NCBI GenBank assembly: GCA_016218545.1
Contig: JACRDQ010000030.1
Coordinates: forward strand, 124,001 to 188,000
Reading direction: 5' to 3'
Source of the DNA: Elusimicrobiota bacterium
Lineage (GTDB): Bacteria > Elusimicrobiota > Elusimicrobia > UBA1565 > UBA9628
Length of the DNA: 64,000 nucleotides
A program made the position numbers and the translations under genes. Every line of letters starts with the position of its first letter. Within the stretch, counting starts at the first letter, position 1. Below are positions 1-7,441 of this stretch, piece after piece. The notes below the pieces were generated by a model. That model did no database searches. It was given only the letters and a program-made list of their open reading frames with translations, and had not been told where the DNA came from.

Positions 1-1
1 C

Positions 2-274
2 TCGCATGAAGACCTCTCGGACCTGGCGCCCAGGCGCGAGGGGTTCGTGAGGCTCTGCGTCGAGGACACGGGCTGCGGCATGGACCCGGAGGTCCTGCCC
101 CACGTCTTCGAGCCATTTTTCACGACCAAGGGACCGGCCAAGGCCTCGGGGCTCGGGCTTTCGAGCGTCTACGGCATGGTCAAGAAGGCCGGAGGCGCGA
201 TCGCGGTGGAAAGCCAGCCCGGCCTGGGCACCATCATCAGGCTCTACTTCCCCGCGGTCCGGGCTCCCGCTTGA
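2..274 (+). CDS. sensor histidine kinase, C-terminal end (5' partial)
   Basis: Only the last 90 codons are in the window; the frame is open from base 2. It is the ATP-binding (HATPase_c) domain of a sensor histidine kinase. Visible boxes, in order, are DTGCGM (G1), FEPFFTTK (F box) and GLGLSSVYG (G2), followed by the usual final strands and a short tail. It would autophosphorylate a His that lies upstream, so the sensor and partner regulator cannot be judged. It ends 27 nt before meaB and could be the first gene of the meaB-hgcAB transcript. The family call is firm; the signal sensed is unknown. Confidence 0.93.
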   Translation, partial: SHEDLSDLAPRREGFVRLCVEDTGCGMDPEVLPHVFEPFFTTKGPAKASGLGLSSVYGMVKKAGGAIAVESQPGLGTIIRLYFPAVRAPA

Positions 275-299
275 CTGTCCCGTCGCTTGATGGCATATA
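271..299 (+). promoter_or_regulatory. possible promoter before meaB
   Basis: TTGACT (271-276) is followed after exactly 17 nt by CATATA (294-299). The pair resembles a sigma-70 promoter, but the predicted transcription start falls just inside the ATG at 302. If used, translation might begin at the TTG at 314. Weak evidence. Confidence 0.22.
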
Positions 300-301
300 G
301 C

Positions 302-1252
302 ATGGCAAGCCCCTTGAAGATCGCCGGGCTGGTGCTCGCCGGCGACATCCGGGCCGCGGCCCGCCTCATGCGGAACCTCGACGACGGAGACCCTGCCGCC
401 CGCCGCGTGCTCCAAGCCCTCTACGCCAAGTCAGGCCATGCCCATGTGGTGGGCGTGACCGGGCCTCCGGGCTCGGGCAAGTCCACCCTGGTGGACCGCC
501 TCATCGCGGCCTGCCGCGCCAAGGGGGGCTCCGTGGGCGTGGTGGCCGTGGATCCCACCAGCCCGTTCTCGGGCGGCGCGGTCCTGGGCGACCGCATCCG
601 CATGCAGCGGCACGCCGGCGACCCCGAGGTCTTCATCCGCTCGCTTGGGACCCGCGGCTCCCTGGGCGGGCTGTCCAGGTCCGTCTTCGACACGGTCACC
701 GTGCTCGACGCCATGGGCAAGGACCTCGTCCTGGTCGAGACCGCCGGGGTGGGCCAGGACGGGGTCAAGGTCGCGGGTGCCGCCCACACCGTGCTGGTCG
801 TGCTCTCCCCGGGCATGGGAGACGACATCCAGGCCATCAAGGCCGGGGTCCTGGAGATCGGCGACATCTACGTGGTCAACAAGGCGGACAAGGACGGCGC
901 AGACACCCTCGAGCGCTCCCTGCGCCTGGGCCTGGAAGGCGCGGCTCCCCGCGACGGCTGGGAGCGGGTCGTGGTCAGGACCGAGGCCCGCTCAGGCAAG
1001 GGGGTCGACGAGCTCTCCGAGACCATCCTCCGCCATCGCAGGCGCCTTGAGTCCGCGGGAGCCTGGGAGCGCCGGTCCGGCGTCTTTCCCAAGGCCGCGT
1101 TCCTCGAACTGGTCGAAGACGGCCTGCGCCGGCGACTGGAAGGGCTCATGCGCAGGCCCGGGCCGTGGAAGAAGCGCGTCAACGACCTGACCGGCCGCCG
1201 TACGGACCCCGGCACTGCTGCGAAGGCCGCGCTCAAGGACCTTCTGGGTTGA
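302..1252 (+). CDS. meaB: MeaB/ArgK-family GTPase, corrinoid-enzyme chaperone
   Basis: A 316-aa G3E-class P-loop GTPase of the MeaB/ArgK (MMAA) family, which protects and reloads B12 in methylmalonyl-CoA mutase. Seen: Walker A GPPGSGKST (residues 54-62), the switch segment DPTSPFSGG, Walker B region ETAGVGQ (146-152) and the guanine-specificity motif NKAD (193-196). The length is normal for the family. ATG 302 was chosen because the upstream ATG 290 and TTG 287 add nothing conserved; TTG 314 is also possible. It lies 22 nt upstream of hgcA, whereas the mutase genes are at 26-28 kb and have no meaB of their own. It may serve the mutase in trans, HgcA, or both; the HgcA role is inference. Confidence 0.95.
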   Translation: MASPLKIAGLVLAGDIRAAARLMRNLDDGDPAARRVLQALYAKSGHAHVVGVTGPPGSGKSTLVDRLIAACRAKGGSVGVVAVDPTSPFSGGAVLGDRIRMQRHAGDPEVFIRSLGTRGSLGGLSRSVFDTVTVLDAMGKDLVLVETAGVGQDGVKVAGAAHTVLVVLSPGMGDDIQAIKAGVLEIGDIYVVNKADKDGADTLERSLRLGLEGAAPRDGWERVVVRTEARSGKGVDELSETILRHRRRLESAGAWERRSGVFPKAAFLELVEDGLRRRLEGLMRRPGPWKKRVNDLTGRRTDPGTAAKAALKDLLG

Positions 1253-1274
1253 TGGCCTTGCTCCGGGAGCAGCC

Positions 1275-2246
1275 GTGATCGAGCCTGTCCTGACCGCGCC
1301 GCCTCCGACAGGGTGGGACGCCTTGCGCGGCGTCCTTTCCCGGTGGGGCTTGGGCCGGAACCGCTACAGGGTCAAGCCCGGGCTCTACGGCCTGGGCTCG
1401 CCCGGTCCCGACGCTCCGGTCCTGGTCACGGCCAACTACAAGCTCTCCTTCGACGCGGTCCGCCGCGCCATGGCTGGGCGGGACCTTTGGCTCCTCGTGC
1501 TCGACACCGTAGGCATCAATGTCTGGTGCGCGGCAGGCAAAGGCACCTTCGGCACGGACGAGCTGGTCATCCGGGTCAGGAGCGTGGGGCTCGGAGACAA
1601 GGTCCGGCACCGGGTCCTCATCCTTCCCCAGCTCGGGGCCGTGGGCGTGGCCGGCTTCGAGGTCGCCAAGCGCACGGGCTTCAAGGTCGTCTACGGCCCG
1701 GTCCGGGTCGAGGCCCTTCCCGCTTTCCTCGACAGGGGCATGAAGGCCTTGCCGGAGATGCGCAGGGTGGCCTTCCCCCTGTCCGAGAGGCTCATGCTGG
1801 CCCCCTTGGAGTTCCTCCAGGCCCTGCGGTACTTCGCGGTCTTCCTGGGGCTGGCCGCGGTCTGGACCCTGGGCCGGGGAGGCTCGGCCTCCGACCTCGC
1901 TTCCGCGGCCTGGCCGCTCCTGGGCAGCGTGGTGGCCGGGACGGTCGTGGTCCCCGGCCTTCTGCCCTGGGTCCCGTTCCGGTCCTTCGCGCTCAAGGGC
2001 TGGCTGGTGGGCCTGGCCTGGGCCGGCTTCGTGTGCTGGGCCAAGCCCGCGGGCTTGCGCATGGCCGGCGGCCAGCTCCTGCTCCTGCCCGCGGTGTCCG
2101 CCTTTCTGGCCCTGAATTTCACCGGAGCGAGCACCTTCACCTCTCAGAACGGGGTCAACAGGGAGATCGGCCTCTTCGCCCGGCCCATGGCGGCCAGCGC
2201 CCTGGCCGGCGCGGTCCTCCTCATCCTGCACGGAGTCCGCAGATGA
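1275..2246 (+). CDS. hgcA: HgcA, corrinoid protein of mercury methylation
   Basis: A 323-aa membrane corrinoid protein that transfers a methyl group from methyl-cobamide to Hg(II). The N-terminal domain resembles the cobamide-binding domain of the corrinoid iron-sulfur protein. It carries the diagnostic cap-helix motif NVWCAAGKGTFGT (residues 82-94), with Cys85 as the expected cobalt-coordinating thiolate. VTANYKLSFD (51-60), also conserved in the family, precedes it. The C-terminal half (about 180-323) has five hydrophobic segments, including the conserved NFTGASTFTS stretch near the end. The GTG start is preceded by a GGGAG ribosome site with about 6-nt spacing. The gene overlaps hgcB by ATGA. 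The motif separates it from ordinary CFeSP subunits, so identity is close to certain; activity is inferred. Confidence 0.97.
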   Translation: MIEPVLTAPPPTGWDALRGVLSRWGLGRNRYRVKPGLYGLGSPGPDAPVLVTANYKLSFDAVRRAMAGRDLWLLVLDTVGINVWCAAGKGTFGTDELVIRVRSVGLGDKVRHRVLILPQLGAVGVAGFEVAKRTGFKVVYGPVRVEALPAFLDRGMKALPEMRRVAFPLSERLMLAPLEFLQALRYFAVFLGLAAVWTLGRGGSASDLASAAWPLLGSVVAGTVVVPGLLPWVPFRSFALKGWLVGLAWAGFVCWAKPAGLRMAGGQLLLLPAVSAFLALNFTGASTFTSQNGVNREIGLFARPMAASALAGAVLLILHGVRR

Positions 2247-2557
2247 GCCTCGGTCCGGGCCTGCGCTACCTGCCGGCTGTGGCGAGCCTCAAGCTCGATA
2301 TCGAGGCCTGCACCGGCTGCGGGACCTGCGTCGAAGTCTGTCCGCACGCGGTTTTCGATATCTCGGACCGCAAAGCCTCCATCAAGGACCTCGACGCGTG
2401 CATGGAGTGCGGCGCCTGCAGCCGCAACTGCCCGGCCAGGGCGCTGGCCGTGAGCGCGGGCGTGGGCTGCGCCCAGGCCATCTTCAACTCCATGCTGACC
2501 GGCGGGCCGCCTGATTGCGGGTGCGGCTCGGACCAGGGCTCGTCCTGCTGTTCCTGA
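2243..2557 (+). CDS. hgcB: HgcB, 2x[4Fe-4S] ferredoxin of mercury methylation
   Basis: A 104-aa ferredoxin that reduces the HgcA corrinoid and probably delivers Hg(II). Two CxxCxxCxxxC motifs are present: Cys23/26/29/33 and Cys53/56/59/63. The second is the family signature CMECGAC. An additional Cys76 (AGVGC) and a cysteine-rich tail (Cys92, 94, 102, 103) match the extra thiols characteristic of HgcB and absent from generic ferredoxins. The ATG at 2243 overlaps the hgcA stop as ATGA, so the two are translationally coupled. The gene ends one base before the stop of the convergent TPR gene, leaving no room for a separate terminator. Confidence 0.96.
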   Translation: MSLGPGLRYLPAVASLKLDIEACTGCGTCVEVCPHAVFDISDRKASIKDLDACMECGACSRNCPARALAVSAGVGCAQAIFNSMLTGGPPDCGCGSDQGSSCCS

Positions 2558-2558
2558 A

Positions 2559-4217
2559 TCAGTCCTCGCCCAGGGCCTTGGCCGCGCGATGGAAGTCGCG
2601 CGACAGACAGGCGAGGCCGCGGGCCGTCCAGGCCGCATCCTCGACCGCGCCGTCGAAGTCGTAGGAGGAGATCTTCTCTCGCGCCTTGCCCAGGAAGGAG
2701 GTCCATGGGTTCCAGCCGGCTGAGGAGGCCTCGGAGTAAAGGACATCCCACGCTCGGAGCGAGCGCTCGCCGCGCGTCCTGCGGGCCGCTCGCTCGAGTC
2801 CCGCGGCCTTGAGGCCGAGGGTCAGGTCGGCCAAGATATCGGGCCTCCCCCGGTGGGCGCGGTCTGCGGCCAGCGCGGCGCCGCGCAGGTCGCCGATGGC
2901 GGCCAGGGCCTGGGCCGCGCGGCCGAGAGGCTCGGGCTCGTCGCTTAGACGCAGGACCATGGCGGCCGCGCCTTTGGCGGCCCCGCGGTCTCCTGCCCGG
3001 GCCGCACCTTGGGCCAGGGCCGCGTAGGCAAGGGCCCGGCCTGCGCGGTCATCTTGCGGGATGCGCAGGAGGGTCGCTCGGGCAGCGGCCATATCCCCGG
3101 AAGCGGCCTGGGCTTGGAGCGCCAGGACGAGCAGGCCGCGTCGTGTCCCGGCGTCTTGCGCGCGGTCGGCGTCCTCGAGCGCGGAGACGACTCCCAAAGA
3201 CGGCGCTTTCCAGCATGGGTCGAGCCCGGCGGCTTGGGCTTGGCACGCTCCGAGCGTCTTCTCCACGGCCAGGGACGCCAAGGCCAGGCTGCCGATCTCG
3301 GGGTCTTGCGAGGCTGCCGAGCGCCCGTCAGTCTCGGCCGCCGCCCAATCCTTCATCCGGATGTGGGCGTCGACCATGCCGGCGAAGAACTCGGCGCGGT
3401 CCTTGCCGGAAGGCAGAGACCCTGCCAATGCGCGTCCCTTCTCCGGCTCCCTTGCCAGCACCCAGGCTCTGGCAAGCGCGGTCTGGACCTGGCGCAGGGT
3501 CTTCCAATCGTGGGCGCTGTAGGAGGTTCCGGCTTGGGACGCGGAGGCCGCGGCTGCTTCCAGGATGCCCGCAGCAGCCTCAGGTCCGTCGTCCTCCAAC
3601 CGCATGCGCCCGAGCTCGGCCAGCGTCCGAGCGCGCCAATCGTGGCCCTTGATATCGTCTGCGATGGAGCGCGCTGAATCGTGGAGGCTGGGGTCTCCGG
3701 CCGGCAGGGCGGCGCACGCGTGGACGCGAGCCAACTGGGACAGGATCTCGGTCCTGGAGCCGGTCAGGTTCGGGTCCCCGTCTATCCGCTTGATGGTCTC
3801 GTATTGCGGGTCCCTCTTGAGCCTTGAATCCGCGGCCTCCAGGGAGCGAAGGGCCTTCAAGGCATGACTGCCGGCAGAGCGGGCCCAGGACAAGGTCCAG
3901 GACTCGAGCTCGCGGCAGCGCCGGCGGACCATGGGGCCGTGAGGAGACGTCGGAGTCAACGCGAGGAACATCCTATATAGGGCGACGGCCTGCAGTTCCC
4001 TGCCCCCGGCCTGGTCCGCTGCCAGGGCAGCGTCGAAGACCAGTTCGGGAGAGGGCTGGCGTCCTCCGCGCTGCACCGCTGAGTGGAACTGGTACCAGGC
4101 TTCGGACCAGTCCTTCTTCCGGGTCGCCTCCATGCCCGCTCGGGCGAAGGAGGAGACGGAGTCTGAGGCTTGGACTGCCGGCGCGAGAAGGGCCAGCCAC
4201 AGGATGAGCCGGCTCAC
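2559..4217 (-). CDS. exported TPR-repeat protein
   Basis: A 552-aa protein beginning with a signal peptide (SRLILWLALLAPAVQA). The rest is almost wholly alpha-helical, with degenerate tetratricopeptide-like repeats rich in Ala, Leu and Asp; examples are the segments near SEAWYQFHSAV and ELQAVALYRMFLAL. No catalytic motif is seen. GTG 4217 is the best start because it overlaps the stop of the upstream gene as GTGA and places the signal sequence at the N-terminus. It forms a two-gene unit with the TPR gene at 4214-5554. A scaffold role in the envelope is inferred; no specific function can be assigned. Confidence 0.8.
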   Translation of the reverse strand: MSRLILWLALLAPAVQASDSVSSFARAGMEATRKKDWSEAWYQFHSAVQRGGRQPSPELVFDAALAADQAGGRELQAVALYRMFLALTPTSPHGPMVRRRCRELESWTLSWARSAGSHALKALRSLEAADSRLKRDPQYETIKRIDGDPNLTGSRTEILSQLARVHACAALPAGDPSLHDSARSIADDIKGHDWRARTLAELGRMRLEDDGPEAAAGILEAAAASASQAGTSYSAHDWKTLRQVQTALARAWVLAREPEKGRALAGSLPSGKDRAEFFAGMVDAHIRMKDWAAAETDGRSAASQDPEIGSLALASLAVEKTLGACQAQAAGLDPCWKAPSLGVVSALEDADRAQDAGTRRGLLVLALQAQAASGDMAAARATLLRIPQDDRAGRALAYAALAQGAARAGDRGAAKGAAAMVLRLSDEPEPLGRAAQALAAIGDLRGAALAADRAHRGRPDILADLTLGLKAAGLERAARRTRGERSLRAWDVLYSEASSAGWNPWTSFLGKAREKISSYDFDGAVEDAAWTARGLACLSRDFHRAAKALGED

Positions 4218-5554
4218 GGGGCGCCTCCGGCCGCTTCCTTCCATCCCTCCGCGAGGGCCGAGCCCTCGAAGAAGTTGACCAGGTCGCGGATGGCCTGGTC
4301 ATGGGGAGAGAGGCGCTGGGCCTGCCGATAGAGCTCGAGCCTCTCCGCGCCCATGGCGCTCATGGCGCGTCTGACGAGCTCGTCAGCGGCCGGGACCTCG
4401 GGAGGCGGAGGACCAGGCGGCAGGTCCTCGCCCCGCCCCGGCAGGGCCGCCGTGCCCATGGCCCAGCCCTGCAGGAAGCTGAAGGCGTCGCGCTTGCCCG
4501 GCTCTCCGGGGTCTGCCAGCGCCTCCTCACGCAGATAGGAGAGCGACATCCCCCAATCGCCTTGGGCGAGCTCCAGGCTGTCGAGGAGCGCGGTCGTCCT
4601 GGCCGAGCCCTGGATCTTGGCGGTCTTCAGGTCGCGGTAAGCCATGCGGATGCTCACGGACTTGCGGATATCCTCGTCCCCTGGCCTGGCCTTGAGGGCT
4701 GCCCGGAGCTGGCGCATCATGCCGGCCCAATCCTTGACTGCGATGGCCTCGTCCGCGTCGCAAAGCCTTTCGAACGCCGTGTCCTGGGCCTTGAGTTCCC
4801 CTGCGGAGAGCCTGCCCTGGGGCACTCTCGGATCCAGGGTGAGGGCTTCGTCCAAGGGGATGCCCCTGAGGTCCACCACGGCTGGGCCGGGGCTTCCTTT
4901 TGAATAGCGTTCCAGAGCCGGAAAGGTGAAGGAGAACTCCTTGGGTGGGCCTCCCGAGGTCAGGTGGGGCTTGGCCAAGGCTGACAAGGCGTCGAACAGG
5001 GCGGCGGCAGCGGAATCCCCGCTCTTTCGCGCTTCCACCATGGCCCGCGTCATCTTGTTGTAGTCGAATGCCGGCTCATCCGGTCCGGGCAGGTTCTTGG
5101 GCTCTTCTAGCGGCTTGGGGGGCGGCAGGGCCTGCTCGAGCTTCCTGGCCTCGGGCCCGCCTTCGGGGCAGCCGTTCTCGTTGGCGGACCGAAACCAGAA
5201 GAGCGCGGACTGCGGGTTGCCGAGCTTGAGGTAGGTCCTGCCCAGCCCCATGTCCGCCTTGCACTTCCCAGGGGACCACAGCAGGGCTTTCTGCGCTTCG
5301 TAATACTTGGTCTCGGCTTCCTGAAAGCGGCCTTGAGCGAAGAGCCTGTCGGCCGCGTCCAAGGGACTGGCAGGCACGGCCGCGGCCGGGGTCGGCCTGG
5401 GCTGAAAAGAGGGCGCGGGCTGGTAGGACGGCGCGGGTCCGCAGTTCGGACCCTTGCATTCGCAGCCGCTCGGCCCGCACTCATCCGCGGCGCAGGGCGC
5501 CGGAGCAGTCGCAGCCAAGACCAGGGTCAGACCGGCCGAAAGACTGAGCCGCAT
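4214..5554 (-). CDS. exported TPR-repeat protein with Cys/Pro-rich N-terminus
   Basis: A 446-aa protein. A signal peptide (residues 1-22) is followed by a short cysteine-rich stretch (CGPSGCECKGPNC), a Pro-rich linker, a clear TPR pair (about 65-130, with AADRLFAQGRFQEAETKYYEA) and a long helical remainder. No enzyme motif is seen. Its ATG lies 6 nt downstream of a TATAAT on the same strand, suggesting a leaderless mRNA. The downstream TPR gene starts on its stop codon, so both are probably one envelope-associated module. Function unknown. Confidence 0.8.
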   Translation of the reverse strand: MRLSLSAGLTLVLAATAPAPCAADECGPSGCECKGPNCGPAPSYQPAPSFQPRPTPAAAVPASPLDAADRLFAQGRFQEAETKYYEAQKALLWSPGKCKADMGLGRTYLKLGNPQSALFWFRSANENGCPEGGPEARKLEQALPPPKPLEEPKNLPGPDEPAFDYNKMTRAMVEARKSGDSAAAALFDALSALAKPHLTSGGPPKEFSFTFPALERYSKGSPGPAVVDLRGIPLDEALTLDPRVPQGRLSAGELKAQDTAFERLCDADEAIAVKDWAGMMRQLRAALKARPGDEDIRKSVSIRMAYRDLKTAKIQGSARTTALLDSLELAQGDWGMSLSYLREEALADPGEPGKRDAFSFLQGWAMGTAALPGRGEDLPPGPPPPEVPAADELVRRAMSAMGAERLELYRQAQRLSPHDQAIRDLVNFFEGSALAEGWKEAAGGAP

Positions 5555-5560
5555 CCCGGC

Positions 5561-5566
5561 ATTATA
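5561..5566 (-). promoter_or_regulatory. -10 element (TATAAT) of leaderless promoter
   Basis: TATAAT on the minus strand ends 6 nt before the ATG at 5554, so the expected transcription start coincides with the start codon. No Shine-Dalgarno fits in the gap. No TTGACA-like box was found 17 nt upstream. Confidence 0.6.
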
Positions 5567-5622
5567 CTATAGCCTCGCTGCCGTGCCTTGCATGATTCCC
5601 GCGCCCGGCGCCTCGATGACTA

Positions 5623-5692
5623 GTATAATGGAGGTGTGAGGACGATCCTCTTTGCGCTGGCGTTCATCCAGACTCAGGCCCTGATCGTCGGC
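5623..5692 (+). repeat. direct repeat copy A (promoter plus signal-peptide coding start)
   Basis: A 70-bp segment 84% identical (59/70 by eye) to 6336-6405, with a 713-bp offset. It contains a TATAAT box and the first 19 codons of a signal peptide like that of the HEAT-repeat gene. The two copies flank the PAS gene and a gene fragment. Confidence 0.85.
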
Positions 5693-5698
5693 ATGTGA
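5636..5698 (+). pseudogene. 20-codon stub: duplicated signal-peptide start
   Basis: GTG 5636 opens a 20-codon frame, beginning RTILFALAFIQTQA, nearly the same as the start of the HEAT-repeat protein at 6349, and then stops at TGA 5696-5698. It has its own TATAAT 6 nt upstream (5624-5629). Its stop overlaps the GTG start of the PAS gene (GTGA at 5695), so the remnant could act as a leaderless leader peptide that couples translation into the PAS gene. It is either a truncated paralogue or a leader; I cannot tell which. Confidence 0.6.
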
Positions 5699-6084
5699 CC
5701 CTGCGTCCCGAGGTCCTTGAACTGATCGACGGCCTGCCTGTGCCCGTCCTGGTGGTCGATGCCTCCGCCCGGATCTGCCGCGCGAACAGGGCGGCGCGCG
5801 AGCTCTACGAACGCGCCCGCGAGGAGGTCGGTCCCGGAGACGCCATCGGCTGCGTCGTGGCCGGATCGTCGGGCCGCTGCGGCGCGAGCGTCCATTGCCA
5901 GACCTGCGTCATCAGGACCACGGTCCTGGCGACCTTCTCGGACGGCCTCAGCCGGACCGGGATCCCGGCTTATCCCGAAGTCGAGAGAGGCGGCGCGCGC
6001 AAGACCCTGAGCCTGCTTGTCTCCGCGGAGAAGGTCGACGACTGCGTCGTCTTGCGCCTCGAGGACGCCTGCCCCTCAGGATGA
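5695..6084 (+). CDS. small PAS-domain protein with conserved cysteines
   Basis: A 129-aa stand-alone PAS domain. The N-terminus (ELIDGLPVPVLVVDASARI) is the typical first PAS strands and is followed by the helical core. The loop contains CGASVHCQTC plus an earlier GC, giving four cysteines (GC, RC, HC, TC). This arrangement recurs in PAS sensors and may bind a metal, cluster or haem, or act as a thiol switch. No kinase or output domain follows, so it must signal through a partner. The GTG start overlaps the stop of the duplicated stub, giving translational coupling. It lies within the segment bounded by the 70-bp direct repeats. Confidence 0.75.
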   Translation: MTLRPEVLELIDGLPVPVLVVDASARICRANRAARELYERAREEVGPGDAIGCVVAGSSGRCGASVHCQTCVIRTTVLATFSDGLSRTGIPAYPEVERGGARKTLSLLVSAEKVDDCVVLRLEDACPSG

Positions 6085-6335
6085 GCCGACGGGAGCGTTC
6101 GGCGGCCTCGTCGGGCCGGCCCGTGGCGAGATAGACCGGCAGGTTGTAAGGGTAGGCGATCCCTCGGCCGGGGAGAACGTCCTTGCGGATGTCCGAGTAG
6201 AGGTTCAGCTCGGGCTTGGGCTCGTAGACCGTGACGGAGAAATCCAGGTAGGTCGCGCTGTCGTCATGGAGGCGCGTGATGCGGCAGGTCCGGCAGGCCG
6301 TGCAGTCCAGACCCGCCGCATCGGCTCCTGGATAG
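6085..6335 (-). pseudogene. gene fragment, truncated at both ends
   Basis: On the minus strand one frame reads about 83 codons with strong third-position GC bias and protein-like composition, including CTACRTC and VYEPKPELNLYSDI. There is no ATG, GTG or TTG in the frame. It begins where direct repeat copy B starts and runs into the antisense of the PAS gene end. It looks like the middle of a gene cut by the duplication or insertion. No family recognised. Confidence 0.5.
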
Positions 6336-6405
6336 GTATAATGCAGGCATGAGAACGATCCTCTTCGCGCTGGCGTTCATCCAGGCTCAGGCCGTCATGG
6401 CGGGC
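6336..6405 (+). repeat. direct repeat copy B (promoter and start of HEAT gene)
   Basis: Partner of 5623-5692 at 84% identity. This copy carries the intact gene start, with TATAAT at 6337-6342 and ATG at 6349. Confidence 0.85.
6337..6342 (+). promoter_or_regulatory. -10 element (TATAAT), leaderless
   Basis: TATAAT ends 6 nt before ATG 6349, so the mRNA start should coincide with the start codon. The same spacing is kept in the duplicated copy at 5624-5629, which suggests the unit is a functional promoter-start cassette. Confidence 0.6.
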
Positions 6406-7425
6406 GACCTCGCCCAGAGGCTGCTCTCGAAAGACGACAAGGTCCGTTCCGCCGCCTGGCAGGAGATGAACGCTGCTCCCCCTTCGGAGAACGTCAAGCT
6501 CGCCCCGGCCCTCATCGCCGGCTTGACGGATAAGGACGAGACGACGCGCGGCAAGGCCGCCGAGACGCTCGCCCAGGCCTTCTACCGGACGCCGCAGGAG
6601 GCCCCGGAACGGAAGGCGGCGGCCAAGGCCCTCATCAAGGCTCTGGCCGACGATTCGCCCTCCGTCCGGTCCTCGGCCGCGGATGCCCTTGGCAGAGTCG
6701 GCATCGGTTCCGAGGCCAGGGAGGCCGTGCCTGCCCTGATCAAGCTCCTCGCCCAGCCCAGGCAGGAGACTCATGATGTCACGATCGCGGGCATGAAGGG
6801 GAAGCAGACCATCTTTCATGACGGAGAGCGCCGTGGAGCCCTGGAGGCGCTGCGCCACCCTGCGGCGGCCTCAGCCCTTCCCCAGATCATCGCGGTCCTC
6901 CAGGGAAAGGAGGAAGACCCGTACGTCCGGAGCCGGGCCGCCTTCGCGTTGGGGGCATTCGGGGACAAGCCTGAAGCGCTCTCGGCCCTCATCGGCGCCG
7001 TCAAGGACGCGGATCCTGGGGTCCGCGGCGAGGCCGCCTGCCAGCTCGGGAGGTTCCGGCACGCCAACGCACAAGCCCTGGCAGCGGTCGCCTCCGCGCT
7101 CCAGGACCCTGACGCCGAGGTCCGGGGGGCTGCGCAGCGCTGCGTGCCGTCCCCGGGAGCTGTCGCCTCGTCCTCAGCCAAGCCGCAGGCACCGGCTCCG
7201 GCTCAGGCCGCTTCCACGAAACCCGCGGCCGCTCCGCCGGCCCCTGCCCCGACGCCGGACGAGCGCAAGCTCCTCCGCGAGAAGGTGCTCAAGGACTGCG
7301 TCAGCGAGATCGGCCTCTTCTGCCATCCGTTCCAGGACGACGCTCGTGCGGTCGTCTCCTGCCTGCGCAGCAACAAGGCCAGCCTGCTCGAGGCCTGCGC
7401 CAAGAGCCTTGAAGCGTACCGGTGA
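6349..7425 (+). CDS. exported HEAT-repeat protein with C-terminal Cys-rich domain
   Basis: A 358-aa protein. Signal peptide (about 1-18); HEAT/PBS-lyase-like repeats from about 25 to 265 (for example SVRSSAADALGRVG, YVRSRAAFALGAFG, GVRGEAACQLGRF); a Pro/Ala-rich linker (about 270-305); and a C-terminal segment with Cys spacing C..EIGLFC...VVSCLR...LLEAC. That last pattern resembles the Golgi-apparatus-protein-1 cysteine-rich repeat (Cys_rich_FGFR), which some exported bacterial proteins carry. No catalytic residues are seen; a binding or scaffold role outside the inner membrane is inferred. The gene has its own leaderless-type promoter. Confidence 0.82.
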   Translation: MRTILFALAFIQAQAVMAGDLAQRLLSKDDKVRSAAWQEMNAAPPSENVKLAPALIAGLTDKDETTRGKAAETLAQAFYRTPQEAPERKAAAKALIKALADDSPSVRSSAADALGRVGIGSEAREAVPALIKLLAQPRQETHDVTIAGMKGKQTIFHDGERRGALEALRHPAAASALPQIIAVLQGKEEDPYVRSRAAFALGAFGDKPEALSALIGAVKDADPGVRGEAACQLGRFRHANAQALAAVASALQDPDAEVRGAAQRCVPSPGAVASSSAKPQAPAPAQAASTKPAAAPPAPAPTPDERKLLREKVLKDCVSEIGLFCHPFQDDARAVVSCLRSNKASLLEACAKSLEAYR

Positions 7426-7441
7426 GCGCGGGTTCTTTTTC

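Noticed and set aside
1313..2557. A long frame reading through hgcA into hgcB as one 414-aa protein
   Set aside because: Its first 310 residues are Arg/Gly/Pro-rich, typical of an out-of-frame shadow; only the part from 2243 is a real protein (HgcB).
6205..6858. 217-aa minus-strand frame under the HEAT gene
   Set aside because: Antisense to a clearly coding gene and lacks conserved features; the true fragment in this area is in another frame.
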